64,000 bases of DNA, from contig NZ_CM001165.1 in NCBI RefSeq assembly GCF_000213055.1, positions 2,503,445 through 2,567,444 on the forward strand. The letters run 5' to 3'. This DNA is from Streptomyces sp. Tu6071 (GTDB lineage: Bacteria > Actinomycetota > Actinomycetes > Streptomycetales > Streptomycetaceae). Below are positions 53,358-61,201 of this stretch, one piece after another (within the stretch, counting starts at the first letter, position 1; each line of letters begins with the position of its first letter). A program made the position numbers and the translations under genes. The notes under the pieces are model-generated. The model did no database searches. It worked only from the letters and a program-made list of their open reading frames with translations, and had not been told where the DNA came from.

Positions 53358-53421
53358 GCCCCCGAACTTTACACATGAGACTTGGTTTGTATAGCGCGTC
53401 TTGCTCTCGTAGGCTTCTCGC

Positions 53422-54045
53422 ATGAGCCGCGAGACCGAACCCCGTAGCGAGGCGGGCCCCCGGGAGAAGCCGGGCCCCCGGGACGAGCCAGGTGCCAGGG
53501 CCGATCCCGGTCCCGGTCGGCGGGGTGCCGTGCTGGACGCCGCGATGACCACGTTCGCGCGGTTCGGGTACCGGAAGACGTCGATGGCGGAGGTGGCCCG
53601 CGCGGCGGACATCTCGCGGCCGGGCCTCTACTTCCTCTTCTCCTCGAAGGAACTCCTGTTCCGCGCGGCGGTCGAACAGCTCCTGGAGCGCGATCTCGCG
53701 GCGGTGGAACGGGTCCTCTCCGATACCCGGCGCCCCCTCGCCGAGCGCCTCGCCACCGCCTTCGACCAGTGGGCGGGCCGCTACACGGAGCCGCCGGCAC
53801 GTGACATCCCGCAGGTCGTCGAGGCACATCCGGGCCTGCTCGGGGAGTGCGCGGAGCGGGCGCCGCGCCGCTTCGAGGAACTGGTCACGGCGGCACTGGC
53901 CGAGGGGCCGGACGCGGACGGACAGGACCCGGTGGGCATCGCGCGCACCCTGATCAGCACGTCGGTCGGCCTCAAGCACCAAGCCCCGTCGCACGCGTTC
54001 TACACCGAACGCCTCGCCCTCGCGATCCGGCTCCTGGTCCGCTGA
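53422..54045 (+). CDS. TetR-family transcriptional regulator
   Basis: A 207-residue repressor. A 30-residue polar leader is followed by the HTH at about 35-80 (AVLDAAMTTFARFGYRKTSMAEVARAADISRPGLYFLFSSKELLF is the span; key words are YRKTSMAEVAR and PGLYFLF). The C-terminal ligand domain is variable, here with FDQWAGRY and ISTSVGLKH. Divergently transcribed from the SDR gene; the 64-bp space between them (containing an AT-rich stretch ttacacatgag...tttgtata) would hold both promoters. The usual arrangement is that the TetR protein represses the SDR and itself. Confidence 0.9.
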   Translation: MSRETEPRSEAGPREKPGPRDEPGARADPGPGRRGAVLDAAMTTFARFGYRKTSMAEVARAADISRPGLYFLFSSKELLFRAAVEQLLERDLAAVERVLSDTRRPLAERLATAFDQWAGRYTEPPARDIPQVVEAHPGLLGECAERAPRRFEELVTAALAEGPDADGQDPVGIARTLISTSVGLKHQAPSHAFYTERLALAIRLLVR

Positions 54046-54128
54046 CCACGGACGGGCACGCCCCGGCCGACCGCTTCGGCACGGCGGCCCCGGCCGACCG
54101 CCTTGGCGCGCCTCTCCGCTCCGCCTCC

Positions 54129-54932
54129 TCACCCCTCCGTGGCGCGGCGCTCCCGCGCAAACCGCCCCGGGGTCGTGCCCAGGAAGCGGCGGAAGTGGCG
54201 GCTCAGGTGGGGCTGGTCGTAGAAGCCGGACTCCGTGGCGGCACGGGCCGCCGGGACGCCTTCCAGGAGGAGGCGGCGGGCACGGTCCAGGCGGCGGGCG
54301 GTCACGTACTGGTGCGGTGCGATGCCGAAGGCGCGCGTGAAGGCGCGGACGAGGTGGGTCTCGTCGGCGTGCAGGAGGCGGGCCGCCTCGGCGAGGCCCA
54401 GGGACGCGGGGAGGCGGGCGTCGAGCAGATCGCGCAGGTCGCGCGGCAACGACCGTGCGGGAGTGGGCTGTTCGGGCGTCGCGCGCAGGTGGCGGCGCAG
54501 CCGGTCCACGACCAGGGCCAGCCTGCTCTCCGCCTCCAACTCCTCGCCCGGGTGGGCCAGTACGGAGTGCAGGCGCCCCACGCGGTCGCGGAGGAGGGGA
54601 TCGGCGAGGTCAGGGGTGTCGGCGGCCGGGCCGGTCAAGTCCGTGCCCAGGCGGGTGAGATCGAGGTACAGGACGCGTTTGCGGAAGCCGCCGGGGCTCG
54701 CCGCCGAGCCGTTGTGCGGGACGTACGGGGGCAGCAGCGAGACGGTGTCCCGCGGGGTGCCGTGCGGGTGCCTGCCCAGGTCGTAGCGGACCGCGCCGTC
54801 GTCCACGATGAGCAGCGTCCACGCCTCGTGGACGTGCATCGGGTACGCGTGGTCCGTGAAGCGCGCGTGCAGCACCTCCGTCACCCCGGCGACGGCGGGC
54901 CGCCACGCCGAGATCTCGTGCCGGGTCGCCAT
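54129..54932 (-). CDS. AraC-family transcriptional regulator with cupin domain
   Basis: A 267-residue regulator: an N-terminal AraC_binding cupin (HVHEAWTLLIVDDGAVRYDLG about 33-53, with His in MHVHE), then two HTHs at about 165-260 (ASLGLAEAARLLHADETHLVRAFTRAFGIAPHQYVTARRLDRARRLL, FYDQPHLSRHFRRFLGTTPG). Divergent from a DUF2000 gene with about 60 bp between starts. In many genomes AraC regulators of this shape sit beside DUF2000 genes, which suggests that it controls it. Effector unknown. Confidence 0.91.
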   Translation of the reverse strand: MATRHEISAWRPAVAGVTEVLHARFTDHAYPMHVHEAWTLLIVDDGAVRYDLGRHPHGTPRDTVSLLPPYVPHNGSAASPGGFRKRVLYLDLTRLGTDLTGPAADTPDLADPLLRDRVGRLHSVLAHPGEELEAESRLALVVDRLRRHLRATPEQPTPARSLPRDLRDLLDARLPASLGLAEAARLLHADETHLVRAFTRAFGIAPHQYVTARRLDRARRLLLEGVPAARAATESGFYDQPHLSRHFRRFLGTTPGRFARERRATEG

Positions 54933-54994
54933 ACCCCGAACGTACGCCAGGAACGTACAAGAAAGCGCCCGGCCCCCACCGCGAGGCTGGCCCC

Positions 54995-55426
54995 ATGACC
55001 AGCACCGACGCCCCCGTCCGCTTCGACACCAAGATCGCCGTCCTGCTCCGCGACGACCTCGCCCCCTGGCAGCGGCTCAACGTGACCGCGTTCCTCGTCA
55101 GCGGCCTCGGCACCGAGGTCCCCGAGGTGATCGGCGAGCCGTACGCGGACGCCGACAGCACCCCGTACCTGCCGATGTTCCGGCAGCCCGTCCTCGTCCT
55201 CGAAGGCTCCGCCGCGCTGCTCACGACGGCCCACTCCCGCGCCCTCGCGCGCGCCCTGCCCCGCGCCGTCTTCACCGCCGACCTCTTCGCGACGGGCCAC
55301 GACGCGGCCAACCGCGCCGCCGTCCGCGCGGTCCCCGGCGCGGCCCTCGACCTCGTGGGGCTCGCGGTGTACGGCCCGAGGAACGCGGTGGACAAGACCT
55401 TGAAGGGGGCGCGGATGCACCCGTAA
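54995..55426 (+). CDS. DUF2000 family protein
   Basis: A 143-residue protein of the DUF2000 family: KIAVLLRDDLAPWQRLNVTAFLVSGL near the start, EVIGEPYADADSTPYLPMFRQPVLVLEG in the middle, and LVGLAVYGPRNAVDKTLKG at the end. The fold is a ferredoxin-like alpha/beta of peptidyl-tRNA-hydrolase-II-like type; no activity is established. Start ATG 54995, with ccgcgaggctggcccc before it. Divergent from the AraC gene, which probably regulates it. Confidence 0.88.
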   Translation: MTSTDAPVRFDTKIAVLLRDDLAPWQRLNVTAFLVSGLGTEVPEVIGEPYADADSTPYLPMFRQPVLVLEGSAALLTTAHSRALARALPRAVFTADLFATGHDAANRAAVRAVPGAALDLVGLAVYGPRNAVDKTLKGARMHP

Positions 55427-55727
55427 AGCGGTTGAATCGCGGCCTCGCGCGTGTCAGAGTGAACCGCTTTCGCGTGCGGGGGCGAGCAGTTCGCCCCCGC
55501 GCACCGCATCGCGGCGAGCAGCGCCCGGTGTCTCCGCAGTCGATGTCCCGAGGGAATGAAGTCCATGAGCACGGCGTCCGTCAGCGACCGCCGCGCGCAC
55601 TGAGGAAGGCTCCGCGCCTTCCGGCGGTGGTCCCACGTTCCGGCCTCCCACGGCCGTGCCTTGTCCTGCCCGCACGCGATTCCCGCGTGTCCGGGCGACC
55701 GTGCGACTCCCTCAAGGATTTCCCCAG
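55427..55727. other. Intergenic region, nothing recognised
   Basis: A 301-bp gap between the DUF2000 and GNAT genes, with mixed composition. Open frames across it are antisense or shadow frames. No terminator hairpin or promoter identified with confidence. Confidence 0.5.
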
Positions 55728-56546
55728 ATGACTTTCGTGGACCCCTCCACGTCCCCCGACGTCCCCTCCCCCGGGCTGCTCGTGCAGTCCGCGACCGCCG
55801 AGCAACTGCGGCGCAGGCCACGGGTGGTGGAGACGCCGGGCTTCGTCGCCGGATTCCAGGCCGACGACCCGAACCCGTATCTCAACTACGCGACCCCGCT
55901 GCCCGGCGCCGAGCCCTCCACCGCCGACGTCGCCGCCCTCGTGGAAGCCTTCCGTACAAGGGAGTTGATGCCCCGGCTCGAATTCGTCCCGGCGGCGGCG
56001 CCGGCCGTCGCGCCCGCGCTCCTCGCCGCCGGTTTCACCGTGGAGGCCGAGCACGACTTCCTGGTGTGCACACCGGAGACGTACACCCCGGCCGAGAACC
56101 GCCTCGTCACCCAATCCCCCGCCGATGACGAGGAGTTCGCCGCTCTCGATGCCGCGCTGAGCGCGTCCTTCGGCGGCCCGGGGACCGCGAGTCCCGAGGG
56201 GGTCGCGCGGTTGCGGCGGACGAGCGAGGGCGGGGGCGCGGTGCGGTACGTACGGGCCGCTGACGGGAGTTGCGCGGGCGGGGCGAGTTGCACGGCGCCC
56301 GCGCTCGGCACCGCCGAGCTGAGCGGGGTCGGCACGCGCCCCACGCACCGCCGCCGGGGCGTCGCCGCCGCCGTCGTCTCCGCGCTCACGGCCGACATGT
56401 TCGCGCGCGGCGCCGCCTCCGTCTGGCTGGAGTTCTCGGGAGACGACTCCCGCCGCGTCTACGAACGCCTGGGCTACCGCCCCCTGGGCACCCGCCTCTA
56501 CCTCCGCCTCGCTCCGGAGGACGGACCGGCGGGCGACAGGGGCTGA
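55728..56546 (+). CDS. GNAT-family N-acetyltransferase
   Basis: A 272-residue acetyltransferase with two GNAT-like halves. The first, degenerate half carries PRLEFVPAAAPAVAPALLAAGFTVEAEHDFLVC, and the second has the acetyl-CoA loop TRPTHRRRGVAAAVVSALTADMF at about 205-227 and VYERLGYRPLGTRLYL at the end. Start ATG 55728 follows aaggatttccccag. It is monocistronic. Substrate unknown. The upstream frame remains open but lacks family features. Confidence 0.88.
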   Translation: MTFVDPSTSPDVPSPGLLVQSATAEQLRRRPRVVETPGFVAGFQADDPNPYLNYATPLPGAEPSTADVAALVEAFRTRELMPRLEFVPAAAPAVAPALLAAGFTVEAEHDFLVCTPETYTPAENRLVTQSPADDEEFAALDAALSASFGGPGTASPEGVARLRRTSEGGGAVRYVRAADGSCAGGASCTAPALGTAELSGVGTRPTHRRRGVAAAVVSALTADMFARGAASVWLEFSGDDSRRVYERLGYRPLGTRLYLRLAPEDGPAGDRG

Positions 56547-57125
56547 GGACCGGGGACGGAGGTGACGCCCACGGACCACGGCGACGCTCCTCGCCGCGCA
56601 CCGGGCTCCTCGCAGCGCGTGTGGGCCGGAACGCCTCGCGCGCGGCGGGGGCCCGGGGGGTCCGCCTGTCCGGGGCGGGAATCCGTGGGGGTCACCGCCG
56701 TCCGGGGGGCGCACGGGGGCGGGTGCGACGCGGGCGCCGTGCCGCGCGCCGGAAAGCCGCGCGGGCGTGGCACGCCATCCGGCGCGACACCTCGCGCCGC
56801 CCCCTCGTGGCTGATCCGGCGACAAGGACGGCGACCATATCGGCGCCGCGCACCGTGATGCTCCGACGCCGGGCCGGGGGGACTGGGCGCACCCCTGGCC
56901 CCGGTGCGCATACGGCGCCACGTCTCCCCCGGGGGCACAGGGCCTGCGGCGGTGGGGCGCGGAGCACTCCGGCACGAGGACACCTCGTGTCGGCGGACGG
57001 GCGGTCCCCGTGGCCTCGCGCGGGGCCCGGTCACGGATGTGCTCGGCCGCCGAGGGGCGTGTGCGGGATGCCCGGATGTCGTGGTCGGCCACGGCGTTCG
57101 GGCGCCGGCCCTGTCGCAGCCGGTC
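56547..57125. other. Long gene-poor region, nothing recognised
   Basis: A 579-bp stretch with high GC on both strands but without consistent third-position bias in any frame. Several open frames cover it, all Arg/Gly/Pro-rich shadows with no homology I recognise. It may hold a decayed gene, but I found no surviving motif. Confidence 0.5.
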
Positions 57126-57851
57126 TCAGTCGCCGTCGTGTGCGAGTGCTCCGGGGCCGGTTGCGGGTGCGGGCAGTGCGGCAGCTCCGCCGGTCACGCA
57201 GACGGACGAGGACGCCGTCTCCAGGGCCCGGCGGTGGAGCGCGTCCAGCCCGCGGGGGCCCGAGGGGGCCGAGACGGCCCCGGTGGCGAGGAGCAGCTCG
57301 GCCTCGCATCCTCCGGGGAGGCTCCGCAGAAGCCGTGTCGCGCTGAGCTCCTGGAGGAGCCGTGTGGTCAGGCGGTCGAGCCGCGCGCGGAGCGCGGAGA
57401 GGTCCGGACGCGTCGCAGGAGTCCGCTCGGGGTGCGCCGTCCAGTACCGGAAGAGCCCTCGCTGCACCACCTTGCTCGCGGCGATCTGATCCCGGAAGAA
57501 GGCCACGGTCGCGTCCGGTTCCAGGCCGTGGGCCCCGGCCTTCTCCCGCACGTCGTCCAGCAGGTCTTCTTCCCGGACGCGGTCCTCGATCGGCGCGCCG
57601 GTGCCGAACTTCGACGCCGCCACCCGGTCCCCGGCCGAGAGCCGTTCCACGAGAAGCCCGGCCAGGGGACCGAGCGGAAGCGCGGCGGCTGTCGCGGCAC
57701 TCCCGGCCGGGACCACCACCGGATCACTGCCCGCAGCATGCGCCTGGGGCGCTCCGAGCGTGAGGGCCACGGCCAGGGCCGAGCCGGAGAACAGATGATG
57801 ACGGATTGCCGTACCGCGCTTCAGTGCTTCCCCCTGGTCGTGCCCCTGCAC
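57126..57851 (-). CDS. Secreted chorismate mutase (AroQ gamma type)
   Basis: Converts chorismate to prephenate; this is the exported all-helical type found in M. tuberculosis (*MtCM). Signal peptide LFSGSALAVALTLGAPQAHA, cleavage likely after AHA. Core signature: LVERLSAGDRVAASKFGTG, IEDRVREEDLLDDVREKA, FFRDQIAASKVVQRGLFRYW. Arg, Lys and Glu positions of the family active site are kept. The C-terminal cysteines (GGCEAELL and SSVCVTGG) allow one disulfide. The start is uncertain: the GTG at 57851 (241 residues) is used here; a CTG at 57827 (233 residues) gives a better-placed LKRGTAIRHH leader and follows ggggga. Why an exported enzyme would act on chorismate is not known. Confidence 0.85.
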   Translation of the reverse strand: MQGHDQGEALKRGTAIRHHLFSGSALAVALTLGAPQAHAAGSDPVVVPAGSAATAAALPLGPLAGLLVERLSAGDRVAASKFGTGAPIEDRVREEDLLDDVREKAGAHGLEPDATVAFFRDQIAASKVVQRGLFRYWTAHPERTPATRPDLSALRARLDRLTTRLLQELSATRLLRSLPGGCEAELLLATGAVSAPSGPRGLDALHRRALETASSSVCVTGGAAALPAPATGPGALAHDGD

Positions 57852-58631
57852 TCTTCCCCGGCCGGTGTGCGACCGCTCCCGGACGACCGGTGGCCCGTGC
57901 GGAACGCACCCCGCCGCCTGGCGGGAGGTCGCCGACCACCGCCGCGAAGCCGGGCACCACATACTCACCCCCCGCGCCGCTCCTGACGGCCGCGCGCCCT
58001 CTTTTCCCGGGCTGGGGACGCCCAGAAACACCCGCGAGGGTGACACGGACGAATCCGCGAGGGTGACACGGACGAATCCGGGCGGACGACCCGCCGCGGG
58101 CGGGCCGCGGCGGGAGCCCGGCCTGAGCATCCGCGACCCGCTCCGTCCTCCGGCGGTCGCCACCCCCCGCGACCACGCCGGATCAAGCACCTGTCCCCGG
58201 CAAGCGCACCCGGGTCGTCCACGGCACCCTCGTCGTGCTTCGGTCCGCCTTCGCCGCAATCCGCTGCCACGCGGCCTTCGCGACAAGATCCGGGGGTGCC
58301 GACGGTGTTCCCGACGGTCGGCCCACGGCGGTCCTCGACGTCGGGCGCCGGTCCCCCGACGCGAGGCCCGCGATCCGGCGGCCCGCGAGGCCCGTGGACG
58401 CGACCTGCCCTCGCGTGCCGCGCGGGACCGGACGCCTCGCTTCCGCCCGTATGCGTCATGCGGAACCTGTCCGCGGGCGCTGCGACAGCCTCGCTCGGAG
58501 GTATCGCAGGTACCCGTCCGCCGCCCGCGTCGCCCCTCGTGCCGACGTCTGCCGCGTCAGCCCGCCGACTCCGAGGCATTCGCAGTCGCACAGGGGGTAC
58601 TCTCCTGCCACCCGAGACGAGGAGCGCGCCG
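57852..58631. other. Long gene-poor region upstream of chorismate mutase and ATPase genes
   Basis: A 780-bp divergent interval with no supported gene. It contains a 23-bp tandem repeat at 58032-58077 and otherwise GC-rich sequence with no coding bias in a consistent frame. Divergent promoters for the chorismate mutase (leftward) and the ATP-binding protein (rightward) must lie here. I could not see clear promoter boxes. Confidence 0.5.
58032..58077. repeat. Perfect 23-bp tandem repeat upstream of chorismate mutase gene
   Basis: The 23-bp unit beginning ccgcgagggtgacacggacg is present at 58032-58054 and again at 58055-58077 without mismatch. It lies about 180-225 bp upstream of the chorismate mutase start. 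It could be an operator pair or a chance duplication. Confidence 0.85.
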
Positions 58632-58997
58632 GTGCTTTCCCTGGACTCCACCGAACTCACCGCCGCCGACGCGCGATTCCTGGCGCAGACCTACGCGGCC
58701 ACCCACTGCCCGCGCCTGGACCGCTCCGCCGTCGCCCTGGTCGTGGCCGAACTGCTCTCGAACGCCGAACGCCACACGGCCGGGACCTGGCGGCTGGCGA
58801 TCAGGCACAGCACGCGCCTGCTGAGCATCGCCGTCCACGACCTCGGCCGGCTGTCCCCGATGCCAGGTTCGTCAGCACTCGACGGCACAGGGCACTTCGG
58901 CCTGCACATCATCCGCCGCCTCAGCCATCACTTCGCCGTCCACACCGATGCCACCGGCAAGACCGTCACCGCGCAATGGAACCTCGCACTCCTCTGA
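58632..58997 (+). CDS. RsbW-like ATP-binding protein (HATPase_c_2)
   Basis: A 121-residue GHKL-type kinase/ATPase of the anti-sigma-like family, abundant in Streptomyces. N-box VAELLSNAERHT at about 37-48 with the metal-binding Asn, IAVHDLGRLSP at about 65-75, and the G-box GHFGLHIIRRLS at about 88-99. GTG 58632 follows gaggagcgcgcc. No partner anti-anti-sigma or sigma gene is nearby. Downstream, the reading frame continues right after the TGA with an unrelated coding stretch (see the next entry). Confidence 0.85.
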   Translation: MLSLDSTELTAADARFLAQTYAATHCPRLDRSAVALVVAELLSNAERHTAGTWRLAIRHSTRLLSIAVHDLGRLSPMPGSSALDGTGHFGLHIIRRLSHHFAVHTDATGKTVTAQWNLALL

Positions 58998-59234
58998 GTC
59001 ACCACGGGCGTCCGCCTCGGCGCGGGCAAGAAGATCCGCTTCGGCGTGTGGGACCCGCTCAACAAGAGCGGCGGCTCGGGCGTACGCATCACGGGCCTTG
59101 TCATCACCCCGCCGGACGAGACGGAATCCGTGACGCCGAAGTGGCCCGGTGGGGCCTCGCTCCCGGTCACGGACGACGACGGTCGCCGGGCCGAGGTGGG
59201 GTGGAGGGGCAGCGCGGCGCAGGGCGAGGGGTGA
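58998..59234 (+). pseudogene. Orphan 3' coding remnant in frame with the preceding ATPase gene
   Basis: After the ATPase stop TGA (58995-58997), the same frame continues for 78 codons without a stop: VTTGVRLGAGKKIRFGVWDPLNKSGGSGV (words: RLGAGKKIRFGVWDPLN, RITGLVITPP, TPKWPGGASLPV), ending in AQGEG and TGA. Third-position GC is near total, as in genuine genes. No start codon with ribosome binding site gives a plausible protein except a GTG at 59046. It looks like the C-terminus of a beta-rich secreted or lipoprotein whose 5' part was lost in a recombination at the ATPase gene end. Stop readthrough is a remote alternative. Confidence 0.65.
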
Positions 59235-59614
59235 ACCGGCACACCGGCGGCGCCCGGTGATCCGGAGCGCCGCCACCCGGGTCGGCAGGACGAGGTGAGC
59301 CGTTCACGAGGGCGTTGACCGCTTCGTCGGCTCTCTGCTCTCGCCGGGTTCGGTGAGCCCCGGCCGACAGCCGCGCGGCCGACGACGGCATGGCGAACGC
59401 GGACGCGGTTCCGCGCGGCCTCCGGGACTGCCGGGGGATGCGTGAAGCGAGGCGCGCCGGCCGGTGCCGTGCACAGGTGACGGTGACGTGCCGGATGATG
59501 CCCGCGCTGATCTCCACCGTCATCCGTGCGTCCACGGTGTGCGGGGGCCCTTCGGGGGCCGTGGGCGGTGCCGGTGTCGCCGCACGAGCCGCGCACCCTT
59601 TCCGAACCGCCCCG
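59235..59614. other. Intergenic region, nothing recognised
   Basis: A 380-bp stretch between the remnant and the CE7 esterase gene. Minus-strand open frames show a few protein-like words (for example REQRADEAVNALVNG) but no start, no ribosome binding site and no recognisable family, so they may be further debris from the same recombination. Nothing else seen. Confidence 0.45.
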
Positions 59615-60640
59615 CTAGCCCGGCATGTTGGCCGCGAAGAAGTCCGTGCGGGCCTGTGCCAGTGCCGTGCGGTCGGTCGGTTCCTCCGCGTAGGGGTGGT
59701 GGCCGGCCCGGAGCAGGAAGGGGTCACCCGCCGCCGGGAGGGCGTTGTGCACGGCGAACTGGCCCGGGGGCGGCACGGCGGGGTCGTAGAGCGCGGCGGC
59801 GACGAGGACCGGGACGCGGATCAGCGCCGCCGCGGTCGCCGCGTCGAAGTACGTGAGCACGTCGGTGACTTCGGGGTGCGCGGCGTGGTACTTCCGTACC
59901 GACTCGCCGCTCCCCACGCTCGGCAGCGTGAGCCGCAGCGGGTGGTTGCCGAAGGTCGGCACGGTGAGCTGGGCCGCGACGAAGCGCTCGTCCCACGGCA
60001 GCGCGAGCGCGCCGAGGCCGCCGCCGAGGCTCTCGCCGAGGTAGCCGAGGCGGGGTCCGGCGAGTGCGGGTAACAGCTCGACGAGCGCGCTCGCGGCGCA
60101 CCACAGGTCGGCGACGCACTCGCCGAGCACGGACGTCTCACGGCTCCCGATGCCGTGCAGCACATGGGCGTCCGCGTCGGCCGGGATGCCGTCGACGAGC
60201 CCGCGCGCGGGCAGCCCGCGCACGCACGGCAGGATCGCGGCGGACTGCCCGAGCGGCAGCGGCAGATCCGGCCCGGGGCGATCCCGGCCCCCGTACCCGT
60301 GCCCGATCACGAAGCCGTGCCGCACGGGCCCCTCGGTCGGCATCGCGAACCAGCCGCCGAGCCGCACCCCGCCGAGCGAGGTGTACGTGACGGAGCGGAT
60401 CACGAGCCCGTCGCGCTCGTCCTCGACGGGCCCCGGCTCGGGCTCCGTCGCGACCGCGCGCGCCCGCTCCCGCAGCCGCCCCCAGAACGCGCCGAAGTCG
60501 TCCGGCGCCGGGGGCGCGGGCACGGCGAGCAGGGCGGGCAGCTCGTAGCCGTACGTGGGATCGAAGCCGTACGGGCTCTCGCCCGGACCCCGCGAGGCCC
60601 CGCCCGGCCCCTGCGGCGGCGTGTCGTCTGCGTGCACCAT
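59615..60640 (-). CDS. Acetyl-xylan esterase-like hydrolase (carbohydrate esterase family 7)
   Basis: A 341-residue alpha/beta-hydrolase without signal peptide, therefore cytosolic. Nucleophile Ser in GYLGESLGGGLG (about residue 191), acid Asp in ALYDPAVPPPG and His in GHHPYAEE near the C-terminus, with the CE7 words PSVGSGESVRKYHA and YFDAATAAALIRVPVLV. CE7 enzymes remove acetyl groups from xylo-oligosaccharides and cephalosporin C. Start ATG 60640. It is divergent from the sugar ABC transporter operon, which suggests use on acetylated oligosaccharides after import (inference). Confidence 0.87.
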   Translation of the reverse strand: MVHADDTPPQGPGGASRGPGESPYGFDPTYGYELPALLAVPAPPAPDDFGAFWGRLRERARAVATEPEPGPVEDERDGLVIRSVTYTSLGGVRLGGWFAMPTEGPVRHGFVIGHGYGGRDRPGPDLPLPLGQSAAILPCVRGLPARGLVDGIPADADAHVLHGIGSRETSVLGECVADLWCAASALVELLPALAGPRLGYLGESLGGGLGALALPWDERFVAAQLTVPTFGNHPLRLTLPSVGSGESVRKYHAAHPEVTDVLTYFDAATAAALIRVPVLVAAALYDPAVPPPGQFAVHNALPAAGDPFLLRAGHHPYAEEPTDRTALAQARTDFFAANMPG

Positions 60641-61201
60641 GATTCCCGACCCTACGGCCTCCCACCAGGCCCAACGACTCGGTGGCCGCCCCACGGGTCA
60701 CGCGCCCGCCCGCCTCGGGCGCCTCGGGCTGGGAGCGCGCCTCCTGCCGATATCCGCCCCGCCGGAGGCGCGCCTCAGGCCGGAGCGCAGCTCCCGCCGC
60801 CATCCGCCCCGCCGGAACGCGCCTCCCGCCGCCCCGCGCCTCCCGCCCGAGCGCTCGTACCCCCTTGCCGACGCGCCCCTCCCGCCGAGGTAAGCCCCCC
60901 GGACCCGCCCCGCCCCCGCGCCCGAGGACCCCCGGGTCCCCCTCGCCCTCCCCATCCCCCGCCCCCAATCCAGCCGATGCGGGACAATTCATATGTTGTG
61001 AACGCAAGCCACGCCACCACCCCCCACCTCTGTTCGCCCCGCCCGCCCCACATCCCCTCCCCAGAACATCCACGAAGTGTGACGTAGACCCCCCTTGCGC
61101 CCGCCCCGCCTCTCACGCCACAGTGATGTATGCGCTTACAGACAGCGCATACATTCCCGCCGCTCGCACCGGTGAGGAACCCGCTCAAGGAGGAGCACGT
61201 C
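60641..61201. other. Divergent promoter region of the esterase and sugar ABC operon
   Basis: A 561-bp interval with no gene. The part up to about 60940 is a C/G-rich stretch with repeated cgccggagcgcgcctc-like words and no coding bias. The operator for the transporter operon lies near its right end. Promoter boxes for either gene could not be read with confidence. Confidence 0.6.
61126..61154. promoter_or_regulatory. Perfect 10-bp inverted repeat operator upstream of the sugar ABC operon
   Basis: Arms 61126-61135 (atgtatgcgc) and 61145-61154 (gcgcatacat) are perfect complements separated by 9 bases. The left part also contains a LacI-type 14-mer TGTATGCGCTTACA (61127-61140), matching the LacI consensus except position 5, and sharing 12 of 14 bases with the site at 51110-51123. 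It is 48 bp before the binding-protein start codon. Confidence 0.8.

Noticed and set aside
53358..53421. TetR operator palindrome between the SDR and TetR genes
   Set aside because: The arms that could be read (taca...tgta) are only four bases; too weak to call, although an operator is expected there.
58100..58600. A possible 5' extension of the ATP-binding protein gene up to 58296
   Set aside because: The upstream frame is open but has no conserved residues, whereas GTG 58632 has a good ribosome binding site and gives the normal family length.
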